The notes under the pieces: generated by a model
Database searches by the model: none
What the model was told of the DNA's origin: nothing
What the model saw: only the letters and a program-made list of their open reading frames with translations
Translations under genes and position numbers: made by a program
Part shown: positions 28,454 through 36,055 of the stretch, piece by piece
How positions within the stretch are numbered: position 1 is the stretch's first letter
Layout: the number at the start of each line of letters is the position of its first letter
DNA from: Burkholderiaceae bacterium
Lineage (GTDB): Bacteria > Pseudomonadota > Gammaproteobacteria > Burkholderiales > Burkholderiaceae_D
DNA length: 64,000 nt
NCBI GenBank assembly: GCA_004298905.1
Contig: SCTK01000006.1
Location: forward strand, 148,467-212,466
Direction of reading: 5' to 3'

Positions 28454-29748
28454 GTCGATGCGCTGAACAAGGCTGCCGCCGCGACCGGATTGGAAACGAA
28501 GTAGGCGTGCAGATAACTCGCGATCACACTGCCTTGCCGATACACCGCTTCGCCCGCGCTGCCATGCCGATGCCGCTGCGCACGCGCGACCGGCGTCAAC
28601 GGCGTTTCAACCCGCGAGTAGTGAAAGGTATGACCGCGCAACGCGCCCTGCCCCAGATCGACGCTTTGCAAACCAATCGCGGCCAGCCGCGTTTGCATCG
28701 TCACTGTGCCGGGCAATATGCCCCACATTGCATGCGACTGCCCAGCCTGGTCGATCAACTTTTCGAACAAGGCCATCATGCCGCCGCATTCGGCAAACAC
28801 CGGTTTGCCGGCGCGGCACCAATGCTGCACCGAGGCACGCATCGATGCATTTGCCGCCAGCCGCGCGGCGTGCAATTCTGGATAGCCGCCGGGTAAATAC
28901 AACGCATCGCAGGCAGGCAGTGCCGCATCATCCAAGGGCGAAAAGAAAATCAGTTCGGCGCCCAGGCGATGCAAGCAATCGAGATTGGCCGGATAGAGAA
29001 AACAAAAGGCGGCATCGCTGGCAACGGCGATGCGGTGCTGGCGCAGTGTCGGCATTGGCGCTTCCTCTGCTGCAACGGGAAAGGCAAACTCGACTGGCGT
29101 CGGCAAATCTGCCAATGGTGTCGCCGCCAACAGATCGGCGATGCGATCCAGCCGTGCATCAAGATCGTCTATTTCATTGGCGCCAACCAGCCCCAGATGC
29201 CGCTCCGGCAAGACCGCCCCATCGTCGCGCGACAACGCGCCCAGCCAGTGCAGCGGCGCACGCACGCTGCTCTTGAGCATTTCTTCATGCCCGGGGCCAG
29301 CCACGCGATTGGCCAGCACGCCATGATGGCGCAGTGACATATCGTAGTGCGCCAGGCCGTGGGCCAACGCGCCGAAAGTTTGCGCCATCGCACTGGCATC
29401 GATCACACTAACGATGGGCAGATTGAAACGGCGCGCCAGATCGGCCGCGCTCGGTTCGCCGTCGTACAGACCCATCACAGCCTCGATCAGAATCAAGTCG
29501 CAGTGCGTTGCATCTTCTGCCAGCAGTTGCGCACACGCCGACTCACCGACCATCCACAGATCAAGGTTGTATACCGGGGTGCCGCTGGCTCGTTGCAGAA
29601 TCAGCGGATCGAGGAAATCGGGACCGACCTTGAACACACGCACCTTGCGTCCCTGGCGGGCATGCAGGCGCGCAAGGCCGGCGGTAACAGTGGTCTTGCC
29701 GCTGCCCGACGCCGGCGCCCCAATCAGCAAAGCTGGGCAACGCGGCAT
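28450..29748 (-). CDS. cobB: Cobyrinic acid a,c-diamide synthase
   Basis: CobB/CbiA amidates the a and c carboxylates of cobyrinic (or hydrogenobyrinic) acid. The 432-residue protein has P-loop GAPASGSGKTT, FKVGPDFLDP and the glutamine amidotransferase site FAECGGMMAL with LPGGYPELHA. The ATG at 29748 overlaps the cobO stop (TAATG); a GTG two codons earlier is less likely. The neighbouring cobO and cobQ act later in the same pathway. Confidence 0.93.
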   Translation of the reverse strand: MPRCPALLIGAPASGSGKTTVTAGLARLHARQGRKVRVFKVGPDFLDPLILQRASGTPVYNLDLWMVGESACAQLLAEDATHCDLILIEAVMGLYDGEPSAADLARRFNLPIVSVIDASAMAQTFGALAHGLAHYDMSLRHHGVLANRVAGPGHEEMLKSSVRAPLHWLGALSRDDGAVLPERHLGLVGANEIDDLDARLDRIADLLAATPLADLPTPVEFAFPVAAEEAPMPTLRQHRIAVASDAAFCFLYPANLDCLHRLGAELIFFSPLDDAALPACDALYLPGGYPELHAARLAANASMRASVQHWCRAGKPVFAECGGMMALFEKLIDQAGQSHAMWGILPGTVTMQTRLAAIGLQSVDLGQGALRGHTFHYSRVETPLTPVARAQRHRHGSAGEAVYRQGSVIASYLHAYFVSNPVAAAALFSAST

Positions 29749-30356
29749 TACCACTCGATACCTTTCTGCGCGCGCACACCAGCGGCATACGCATGTTTGA
29801 CCGGCTTCATCTCAGTGACGGTATCGGCGATGGCAAGCAGCGCCGGATCGGCGCCGCGGCCAGTCACGACGACATGCTGCAACGCCGGACGCGCCTGTAA
29901 ATCGTGCAGCACTGTTTCGAGTTCGAGGTAGCGATATTTGATCGTATAGGTCAACTCATCCAGCACCACCAGATCGACCGCCGGATCGCGCAGATAGCCG
30001 CGCGCAACCTCCCAGGCTGCTTGCGCTTTGAGGGCATCGCGTTCGCGATCCTGCGTATCCCAGGTGAAGCCGTCGCCCATCACATGCCAGTCCAGATTCG
30101 GCTGTTTACCAAAGAACGCTTCCTCGCCGCAATCGGTGCGGCTCTTGATGAACTGCACCACCGCCACACGCATACCGTGTCCCAAGGCGCGTGCCGCCAT
30201 GCCGAACGCCGACGACGATTTGCCCTTGCCGTTGCCGGTCAGCACCAGTAACAAACCCTTGTCGATCGTGGCGGCCGCAATGTGCTGATCGACGATGACT
30301 TTTTTGCGTTGCATGCGCGTCCGATGCCGGGCATTGAGATCATTGTCATTGCTCAT
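29748..30356 (-). CDS. cobO: Cob(I)yrinic acid a,c-diamide adenosyltransferase
   Basis: CobO (BtuR/CobA type) attaches the adenosyl group to the corrinoid cobalt. The 202-residue protein has the P-loop LTGNGKGKSSSA, AVVQFIKS and VDLVVLDELTYTIKYRYLE, and ends in KAYAAGVRAQKGIEW-type tail (KHAYAAGVRAQKGIEW). The frame is open 34 codons upstream, inside the preceding gene; the ATG at 30356 gives normal family length. Confidence 0.94.
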   Translation of the reverse strand: MSNDNDLNARHRTRMQRKKVIVDQHIAAATIDKGLLLVLTGNGKGKSSSAFGMAARALGHGMRVAVVQFIKSRTDCGEEAFFGKQPNLDWHVMGDGFTWDTQDRERDALKAQAAWEVARGYLRDPAVDLVVLDELTYTIKYRYLELETVLHDLQARPALQHVVVTGRGADPALLAIADTVTEMKPVKHAYAAGVRAQKGIEW

Positions 30357-31155
30357 TTGCCTGCTCCTGCCATTGCCTGAAACATTCGACGATGCGCGGC
30401 AAACCGCGTGTGATCGGACTGATGCCTGGCGCCAATAAATCGGCGGATTTGATTTCAAACATCAGCCCATCGCGCAATGCCGGAAGCCCAGCCCAGCCGG
30501 GCCGCTGCACCACTTGCTGCGGATTGAATTTCTTGCCGCACCAGGAAGCCAGCATGATATCCGGTTGCGCTTGCAGCACTTGTTCGCTGTGAATCACGCG
30601 CTGACGCGCATCGTGCTGCCGCGAAATATCGGCGAAGACATCGATGCCGCCGGCAATCTCGATCAACTGCGAAACCCAGTGCACACCAGTGAGCAGCGGA
30701 TCGTTCCATTCCTCGAAATAGACCTTGGGTCGGCGTGGCCAATCGGCCGTTTGCGCACGCACCGTATCGAGCTGGTGCTGCAACTCGCGAATCAGGACAT
30801 CGGCCCGAGCCACGGTAGCAGTCAAACGCCCCAGTGTGGCGATCATCTGAAATATGCCGGCCAGATCGCGCTGGTTGAATACATGCACCTCCAGCCCGGC
30901 ACGAATGCAATCGCGCACCAGGTCAGCCTGCAGATTGGAAAACGCCAGCACCAGATCGGGCTGCACTGCCAGAATCTTTTCCACATCGCCAGTGGAGAAG
31001 CCGCTGATCTTCGGCTTCTCCTTGCGCGCTTCCGGTGGCCAGACGGTAAAACCGGAAATCCCGACGATGCGATCCTGCTGCCCAAGCGCGTAGAGCACCT
31101 CGACCGTTTCGGTGCACAGACAGGCGATGCGACGCGGATAGTTTTCCGGGTGCAT
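30346..31155 (-). CDS. BtuF-like substrate-binding protein without signal peptide
   Basis: A 269-residue type III binding-protein fold similar to BtuF: RRIACLCTETVEVLYALGQ, IVGISGFTVWPPEARK and ILAVQPDLVLAFSN. The N-terminus MHPENYPRRIACLC carries no signal peptide, so as annotated it would be cytoplasmic. A sensing or corrinoid-handling role is inference. The ATG at 31155 sits at the edge of a 13-bp tandem repeat that also covers its ribosome-binding region. It lies between btuB and cobO. Confidence 0.82.
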   Translation of the reverse strand: MHPENYPRRIACLCTETVEVLYALGQQDRIVGISGFTVWPPEARKEKPKISGFSTGDVEKILAVQPDLVLAFSNLQADLVRDCIRAGLEVHVFNQRDLAGIFQMIATLGRLTATVARADVLIRELQHQLDTVRAQTADWPRRPKVYFEEWNDPLLTGVHWVSQLIEIAGGIDVFADISRQHDARQRVIHSEQVLQAQPDIMLASWCGKKFNPQQVVQRPGWAGLPALRDGLMFEIKSADLLAPGISPITRGLPRIVECFRQWQEQANEQ

Positions 31156-31194
31156 AAGTGACAACGATAAGTGACAACGATAAGTGACGACAAC
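31156..31194. repeat. 13-bp tandem direct repeat at a start codon
   Basis: Two perfect copies of AAGTGACAACGAT (31156-31168, 31169-31181) and a third partial copy AAGTGACGACAAC (31182-31194) fill the gap between btuB and the binding-protein gene. They abut its start codon, replacing a normal ribosome-binding site. Confidence 0.85.
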
Positions 31195-31202
31195 AAGCGC
31201 TA

Positions 31203-33053
31203 TTATCGTCCGCCAAACTGATAACGCAGGCCGACGAACCCATTGGCACCGGCGGTCTGATAATCCTGCGCCAACTCGTATTTCTTGTCGAATACATTGT
31301 TCCAGCGCACCAGCACTTCCAGATCCTGGTCGACACGATAGCTGGCCAGCAGATTCAGCAAGCCGTAACCACCCATGCGGTTGTTATTGGCCGCGTCGTC
31401 GAAACGTGCGCTGCTGAGCAGCCATTCGGCGCCGGCAGAAGTTTTTTCGGTCTGGTAGAGCGCCTTGACCGCCCCGTGCTCTCTGGCGCGACGCTGCAAC
31501 AGCTTGCCGGTTTCCACGTTATTCGGATTCTGGAAATCGAAGGAAGACGAAAGCAGCCAGGCCCCCAGTTTGGTCGCGCCACGCAGATTGATGCCTTCCA
31601 GGCTGGCGTTACCCACATTGGTCATGCAGCCGCAGCCGCCGTCATACACGATCAGGTTATGCACCCTATTGCGATAAGCGCCGATGGCGAATTCGTCGTT
31701 GCCGCGCCGGTATTGCAAACCGGTTTCATAGCTCTTCGCAGTTTCCGGCAACAAGGCAGGATTGCCGCTATAAGGATCGTACAAATCGGTAAAGGTGGGC
31801 GCGCGAAATGCCGTTGCGGCAGAAGCCGTCACCCGCCAATGCGGGGTGATGCGATAGCCATAGCCCAAACCACCGGTATCCCGGCTGCCGAATTGATTGC
31901 TGTCATCGTTACGCAAATTGGCCTGCACGCTGTGATCACCGCGATTCCACTGGTACAAGACCGTACTGGAACGCGTTTGCCGCTCAGTGTTGGTATAGCC
32001 TTGATCGGTATCCACGACTTCCCGGCGTTTTTCAAGCGACAGTTGCAGCAAGTCGTCTGTTCCCAGCGTCAGATCGTTCTGCCACAGGGCCTGTTCCTGG
32101 CGCGTATTGAGGCGGCTGGTCCCGGAACCGAAACCATAATCGGCGATATCGGAATATTTGTCGCGCGACTCCGCCAGACGCAGGGTGCTTTGCCAGTTCG
32201 GCTGTAATCTATTCTTGCTGGTCAACGCGTAGACTTCAGCATATTGCACCGCGCGGTTATCGAATGCGGCACCGGAATCGAACTGGCTGACCAGGCGACT
32301 CTGCATCATTTGCAGACCCAGGCTGTGATCCTTATTGAACAGCAGGTCAAGATTGGCACCGGCATTCTTGGATTGGTAGCCATCGTTATCGCGATCCGCC
32401 ACCAGTCTGGTTTTCGCGCTGAAGCCACGCGCGGCTTCCTGTCCGACGGTCACGGCGTAACGCACTGCTTCCGAGCCACCACGCAGGTTGACCGATTGGT
32501 TGTTCAAACCGTAACTACCCACACCGGCCGCGATCTCGCCGTTAAAGCCACTCTTGCCTTGCCGCGTAAAAATCTGGATCACGCCACCGATCGCATCGGC
32601 GCCATACAAGCCGCTGGCTGGACCGCGCAAAATCTCGATGCGTTCCACTTGCGCCAGCGGCAAGGCCTGCCAGGAAATACCCAGAAAGGATGGCGAGTTG
32701 ATACGCACGCCATCTACCAGCACCACCACCTGGCTGCTGTTGGCGCCACGCATGAAGATACTTGTGGCCGCACCCGCGCCGCCATTGCGGCCCAGCTCGA
32801 TCCCCGGCTGCTGCTGCAAAAGATCGGCCACGGTTTGCTGGCCGGCGCGCTCGATTTCCTCACGAGGGATCACGCTGATATCAGCAATTTCCTCACCCAA
32901 CGTGCGCGGTGCGCGCGACGCCGTCACCACCACCGTCGGCAAGGTGGGCTCGTGTGCTGCACTGTCCGACGTTGCCTGCGCCAGCGCCGAATGGATATTG
33001 CAGGAAAAAGGAACTGCTAGAGAAACAATGATTTTTTTAATAGGTTGCCGCAT
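31203..33053 (-). CDS. btuB: TonB-dependent cobalamin receptor
   Basis: BtuB is the outer-membrane B12 receptor. The 616-residue protein has a signal peptide (MRQPIKKIIVSLAVPF... ending ALAQ), a TonB box region PTVVVTASRAPRTL, a plug domain with GANSSQVVVLVDGVRIN and GLYGADAIGGVIQIFTR, and a beta barrel that ends in FVGLRYQFGGR with terminal-strand character. The ATG at 33053 starts the signal peptide. It is the first gene after the cobalamin riboswitch. The ExbBD motors in the window could energise it. Confidence 0.93.
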   Translation of the reverse strand: MRQPIKKIIVSLAVPFSCNIHSALAQATSDSAAHEPTLPTVVVTASRAPRTLGEEIADISVIPREEIERAGQQTVADLLQQQPGIELGRNGGAGAATSIFMRGANSSQVVVLVDGVRINSPSFLGISWQALPLAQVERIEILRGPASGLYGADAIGGVIQIFTRQGKSGFNGEIAAGVGSYGLNNQSVNLRGGSEAVRYAVTVGQEAARGFSAKTRLVADRDNDGYQSKNAGANLDLLFNKDHSLGLQMMQSRLVSQFDSGAAFDNRAVQYAEVYALTSKNRLQPNWQSTLRLAESRDKYSDIADYGFGSGTSRLNTRQEQALWQNDLTLGTDDLLQLSLEKRREVVDTDQGYTNTERQTRSSTVLYQWNRGDHSVQANLRNDDSNQFGSRDTGGLGYGYRITPHWRVTASAATAFRAPTFTDLYDPYSGNPALLPETAKSYETGLQYRRGNDEFAIGAYRNRVHNLIVYDGGCGCMTNVGNASLEGINLRGATKLGAWLLSSSFDFQNPNNVETGKLLQRRAREHGAVKALYQTEKTSAGAEWLLSSARFDDAANNNRMGGYGLLNLLASYRVDQDLEVLVRWNNVFDKKYELAQDYQTAGANGFVGLRYQFGGR

Positions 33054-33199
33054 GAAATACTCCGCACCGTCCACCCGCCGTGGACTTGTTGAAAAAACAT
33101 GGGAGATGCGGCAACGGCCGGAAAACGGCCATGCGCCAGAGAAGATGTGGAATCACCGACACAGCTCATGTTGCCCACCGCAACACCCATGCACAGCAC

Positions 33200-33402
33200 T
33201 TCGGGCCGGTCTCCGGGCTGACATGACAAAGCCGGCTAACGCTGGCTCTGTTCACTCGCCTTCCCACACGAAACGTGCAGTGGTGATGAGTGACTACTTG
33301 CGAAGCAAATAGATGCTTACCGTTGCGGGGGCAGCACAGGTGGGTCTGGCGACTTCCTGTTTCCCGTTTAACACTGCCATTGAAAGCAGCGCACCACAAA
33401 GT
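33200..33402 (-). promoter_or_regulatory. Cobalamin riboswitch
   Basis: On the minus strand upstream of btuB the order of conserved blocks matches the B12 riboswitch: GGTGCGC (about 33395), GCTGCCCCCGCAACGGTAAG (about 33316-33335), CACTG followed by GGGAAGGC (about 33260-33281) and the B12 box GTCAGCCCGGAGACCGGCC (33204-33222). The B12 box lies 150 nt before the btuB ATG. It should repress btuB and probably the whole operon down to cobQ when adenosylcobalamin is high. Confidence 0.92.
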
Positions 33403-33537
33403 GCCCGCATGGTATGGGTTTGCTGCCCCCCGTGTCAAATTAACTACTGGACAATTAACTACCGGACAAACTGCCCATGCAGGTACGAGTCTGCGATAAT
33501 GCGCACACACCCGTCCACTGTTTCCTATCGACTCATC

Positions 33538-33750
33538 ATGCGCGAAGAACTCGACCAACTGGCGGAACGCATCCGCCAACTGACGCTCCTGACGCAACAA
33601 CTGCGGCAAGAGAATAAGGATTTGCGTCTGCAAAATCACATACTGGAACAAAAAATCACGGTGGCAGGCACGCGCGTGCAGTCGATTCTCGAACGGCTGC
33701 CTGCTGTCGACACTGCGGCCACCGCAACCGCGCTCAACGGAGGCGCCTGA
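33538..33750 (+). CDS. ZapB-like coiled-coil protein
   Basis: A 70-residue, strongly helical protein (MREELDQLAERIRQLTLLTQ, then QENKDLRLQNHILEQKI) of the small family regularly found upstream of zapA in proteobacteria. The heptad pattern indicates a coiled coil over residues 1-50. A cell-division role is inferred from the position. The frame is open upstream into the riboswitch, so the ATG at 33538 is taken. The stop overlaps the zapA start (TGATG). Confidence 0.82.
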   Translation: MREELDQLAERIRQLTLLTQQLRQENKDLRLQNHILEQKITVAGTRVQSILERLPAVDTAATATALNGGA

Positions 33751-34076
33751 TGGAACAGATCGAAGTCAACATTCTGGGACGCAGTTATCGCCTGGCGTGC
33801 GCGCCAGATGAAAAATCGGAACTGCTGGCCGCCGTCACGCTGGTTGACAAAAAAATGCAAAGTCTGAAAGAGAGCAAGAAAATTGCCGGGGCTGATCGCA
33901 TCGCCGTCATGGCTGCCTTGCAACTCGCGCATGAAATTCTCGCTATGAAAACCGGCGCACACACGAATTTTTTCAATGAAAAAAATAGCATTGACAGCGA
34001 TGAAATCCGGCATAGAATCGAAAGCATGAGCGACATGATCGACACGGTGCTCGCACCGCAAGATCAGTTGTTCTAG
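33750..34076 (+). CDS. zapA: Cell division protein ZapA
   Basis: ZapA binds and bundles FtsZ at the division ring. The 108-residue protein starts MEQIEVNILGRSYRLACAPD, followed by LVDKKMQSLKESKKIAGADR and MAALQLAHEIL, with a C-terminal coiled coil. It overlaps the ZapB-like gene by 1 nt and lies upstream of a 6S RNA candidate, as in many proteobacteria. Confidence 0.94.
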   Translation: MEQIEVNILGRSYRLACAPDEKSELLAAVTLVDKKMQSLKESKKIAGADRIAVMAALQLAHEILAMKTGAHTNFFNEKNSIDSDEIRHRIESMSDMIDTVLAPQDQLF

Positions 34077-34320
34077 GCACCAGATTCCATTCTGGTGCGG
34101 GAGCCGGACTCCACTTGACGACCATGTGCTGACAGCAGTCACCGGCGTCAGTTGCGCGAACTGAAGCGCACCCTTCGCCGGCTTCCTGAGACTTCTGGAA
34201 TGGCCACATTCCATGAAGTCTCAATACAGCGCAGTGAGTGGCTTGACGTAAGGCCGCTGTATTGAGACTTCAGAGCGACAGCCCTGAGCCGTGCTTCCGG
34301 CGAAGGCCGGAGTTTTTTTG
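34077..34320 (+). repeat. Structured stretch with competing hairpins and terminator
   Basis: Just after zapA: a hairpin GCACCAGA/TCTGGTGC (34077-34098); a second stem 34188-34202 with 34208-34222; and a perfect 18-bp inverted repeat TGAAGTCTCAATACAGCG (34214-34231) with 34255-34272. The second and third stems share 34214-34222 and cannot form together. A CCGGC/GCCGG hairpin (34297-34310) followed by seven T (34313-34319) ends the stretch like an intrinsic terminator. It may be a zapA 3' structure or a small RNA. Confidence 0.6.
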
Positions 34321-34342
34321 GGCCGTGCTCTGATGCAGAATT

Positions 34343-34532
34343 CCCTGCCGTGCTCGTGACGTGACCATACATTCCTTGGACCAACATGTATGCACAGGGC
34401 GCGGGTATACAAGCTGCTGTTGTGATCATCCCTTACGCCTTCGGGCGGACGCCGGATGAACCTGATGCAGCGCTACTTGCGACCGCCTTGGACCGTTACG
34501 GTTCAGGATGCCGGTCTGACGACTCGGCGGGG
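34343..34532 (+). ncRNA. ssrS: 6S RNA candidate
   Basis: A 190-nt segment downstream of zapA, where 6S RNA is normally found. Its ends pair perfectly (CCCTGCCG at 34343-34350 with CGGCGGGG at 34525-34532, one GU pair), followed by CTCGT/ACGAC-type pairing inward. This matches the long closing stem of 6S RNA, which binds sigma70-RNA polymerase in stationary phase. Internal GGTTCAGGATGCCGG and CTTGCGACCGCCTTGGACC resemble the 3' half of known 6S RNAs. It was identified by eye without a covariance search. Confidence 0.7.
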
Positions 34533-34550
34533 ATCCTTATGAAACAGAAA

Positions 34551-34582
34551 ACCGCCCACGCAAATGCGTGGGCGGTTTTTTT
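34551..34582. terminator. Bidirectional intrinsic terminator
   Basis: A perfect 11-bp stem ACCGCCCACGC/GCGTGGGCGGT with an AAAT loop is followed by seven T on the plus strand. On the minus strand it is followed by TTTCTGTTTC. It closes both the 6S RNA region and the convergent minus-strand tusA-like gene. Confidence 0.9.
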
Positions 34583-34591
34583 ATGCACGGT

Positions 34592-34834
34592 TTATCGACG
34601 GCGCAGATAAAACACTAGCACGCCGTCTTTCTCAGCACTACCGAGCAAAGCATTTCCCGTCTGGCGCGCAAATGCAGAAAAATCATTTACCGCACTGGTA
34701 TCGGTCGCCAGTACCTTCAACACCTGCCCGCTTTCCATCGCAGCAAGCGCTTTTTTTGTGCGCAAGATGGGTAGCGGACACTTCAATCCGCAGGCGTCGA
34801 TTTCATTATCGAAAGGCAAAGCTGCGACGCTCAT
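34592..34834 (-). CDS. TusA/SirA-like sulfurtransferase
   Basis: An 80-residue TusA-family protein with the hallmark CGLKCPLPILRTKKAL; C19 of the CPxP motif is the expected persulfide carrier. Family members relay sulfur for tRNA thiolation or cofactor synthesis. The ATG at 34834 overlaps the stop of the aryl polyene ketoreductase gene, so it is translated as the last gene of that operon. Whether it serves the pathway is unknown. Confidence 0.88.
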   Translation of the reverse strand: MSVAALPFDNEIDACGLKCPLPILRTKKALAAMESGQVLKVLATDTSAVNDFSAFARQTGNALLGSAEKDGVLVFYLRRR

Positions 34835-35565
34835 GCCAGACCTCCATTCACGCCGATCACCTGCCGCGTGACGTAGGCGGCACTGTCCGAACACAGAAAG
34901 CGCACCACGGCGGCGACCTCATCCACCTGTCCCACGCGCTGCATGGGAATCATTTTCAGTGCTTCGTCCATCGGCACATCCGCCGTCATATCGGTGTCGA
35001 TCAATCCCGGCGCCACACAGTTGACGGTGATCTTGCGGCTGGCCAGTTCGAGCGCCAGCGCCTTGGTCGCGCCGATCACACCCGCCTTGGCGGCGCTGTA
35101 ATTGACCTGCCCGCGATTGCCGATGACGCCGGACACCGACGCCAGTGTGACAATGCGGCCGCCCTGACGGGCACGCACCATCGGCATCACCAGCGGATGC
35201 ACGACATTGTAGAAACCATCCAGACTGGTGGTGATGACTTGATCCCATTCTTCACCCGTCATCGCCGGAAAAGCGTTGTCGCGCGCAATGCCGGCATTGC
35301 ACACCACGCCGTAATAGGCACCATGTCGCTCGATCTCGGCGGCGAGAATGCGCGCTGCTTCGGCACGATCGCACACATCGAACTGCAACAGCGACGCATC
35401 GCCGCCCTGCGCCAGAATATTTTCCACCACCGCTTCGGCCGCGTTACGCTCGCTGCGGCAATGTACGGTGACAGCGAAGCCATCCGCCGCCAGTTGCAGC
35501 GCAATCGCCTTGCCGATACCGCGGCTGGAACCGGTCACCAAAATTCGTCTTGTCGTTGCCGCCAT
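34831..35565 (-). CDS. apeQ: Aryl polyene 3-ketoacyl-ACP reductase (FabG-type)
   Basis: A 244-residue short-chain dehydrogenase that reduces 3-ketoacyl-ACP during polyene elongation. It has the NADPH motif VTGSSRGIGKAIA, CNAGIARD, and the catalytic Ser in ASVSGVIGNRGQ with YSAAKAG (Tyr and Lys). The C-terminal VTRQVIGVNGGLA is FabG-like. The ATG at 35565 is chosen over a frame open 35 codons upstream. It lies 1 nt after the ApeP-type dehydratase. Confidence 0.92.
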   Translation of the reverse strand: MAATTRRILVTGSSRGIGKAIALQLAADGFAVTVHCRSERNAAEAVVENILAQGGDASLLQFDVCDRAEAARILAAEIERHGAYYGVVCNAGIARDNAFPAMTGEEWDQVITTSLDGFYNVVHPLVMPMVRARQGGRIVTLASVSGVIGNRGQVNYSAAKAGVIGATKALALELASRKITVNCVAPGLIDTDMTADVPMDEALKMIPMQRVGQVDEVAAVVRFLCSDSAAYVTRQVIGVNGGLA

Positions 35566-35566
35566 T

Positions 35567-36055
35567 TCAATTCGCCTGCTGTTTGATTGTTTTAGCTTCC
35601 TTGATCTGCTCTGCCGGAGGCTCATACACGTTGATAGTTGCCTCCGCCAGCACGGTTTCCTGCTGCACAATTTTGCAGGCGAACGAACCCAGGCCGGAAT
35701 CGTCGCGATAAATCACTTCCGTCTGCACCCGCAGCACGGCACCCGCCGGAAACGCATTCACCTGCGCCGTGAATTTGCGTGTGCCCAGCAAATAGCCAGC
35801 CTCCGGCACCGGCCGCCCTTCCTTGCGCGCGAGCAGACCGATATACGCCGCCGCGCCTTGCGCCATCAATTCGATGCCGATCCAGCTCGGCATGGCGTTG
35901 TGAAGTTGACCGCTGTCTTCACCGAAGAGACCCGCTTCAGCCACGCGCGCCTCCACCTCCATCTTCGGCGGCGCAAAATGCAGCACCTTGGACAACAAGG
36001 CCAGTTGGCCGCGATGCGGCAACAGCGCCTGAATTTCCGGGAAATCGAGAATCAT
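35567..36055 (-). CDS. apeP: ApeP-type 3-hydroxyacyl-ACP dehydratase
   Basis: A 162-residue hotdog-fold dehydratase of the ApeP family: ILDFPEIQALLPHRGQLAL, then SWIGIELMAQGAAAYIGL, the segment that includes the active-site region, and GYLLGTRKF. It removes water from the 3-hydroxyacyl intermediate together with the ApeI-type partner at 44732. It overlaps the ketosynthase gene by 4 nt. Confidence 0.9.
   Translation of the reverse strand: MILDFPEIQALLPHRGQLALLSKVLHFAPPKMEVEARVAEAGLFGEDSGQLHNAMPSWIGIELMAQGAAAYIGLLARKEGRPVPEAGYLLGTRKFTAQVNAFPAGAVLRVQTEVIYRDDSGLGSFACKIVQQETVLAEATINVYEPPAEQIKEAKTIKQQAN

Noticed and set aside
33313..33537. Upstream extension of the ZapB-like frame
   Set aside because: The extra codons lie over the conserved blocks of the cobalamin riboswitch on the other strand; the ATG at 33538 begins the coiled coil.
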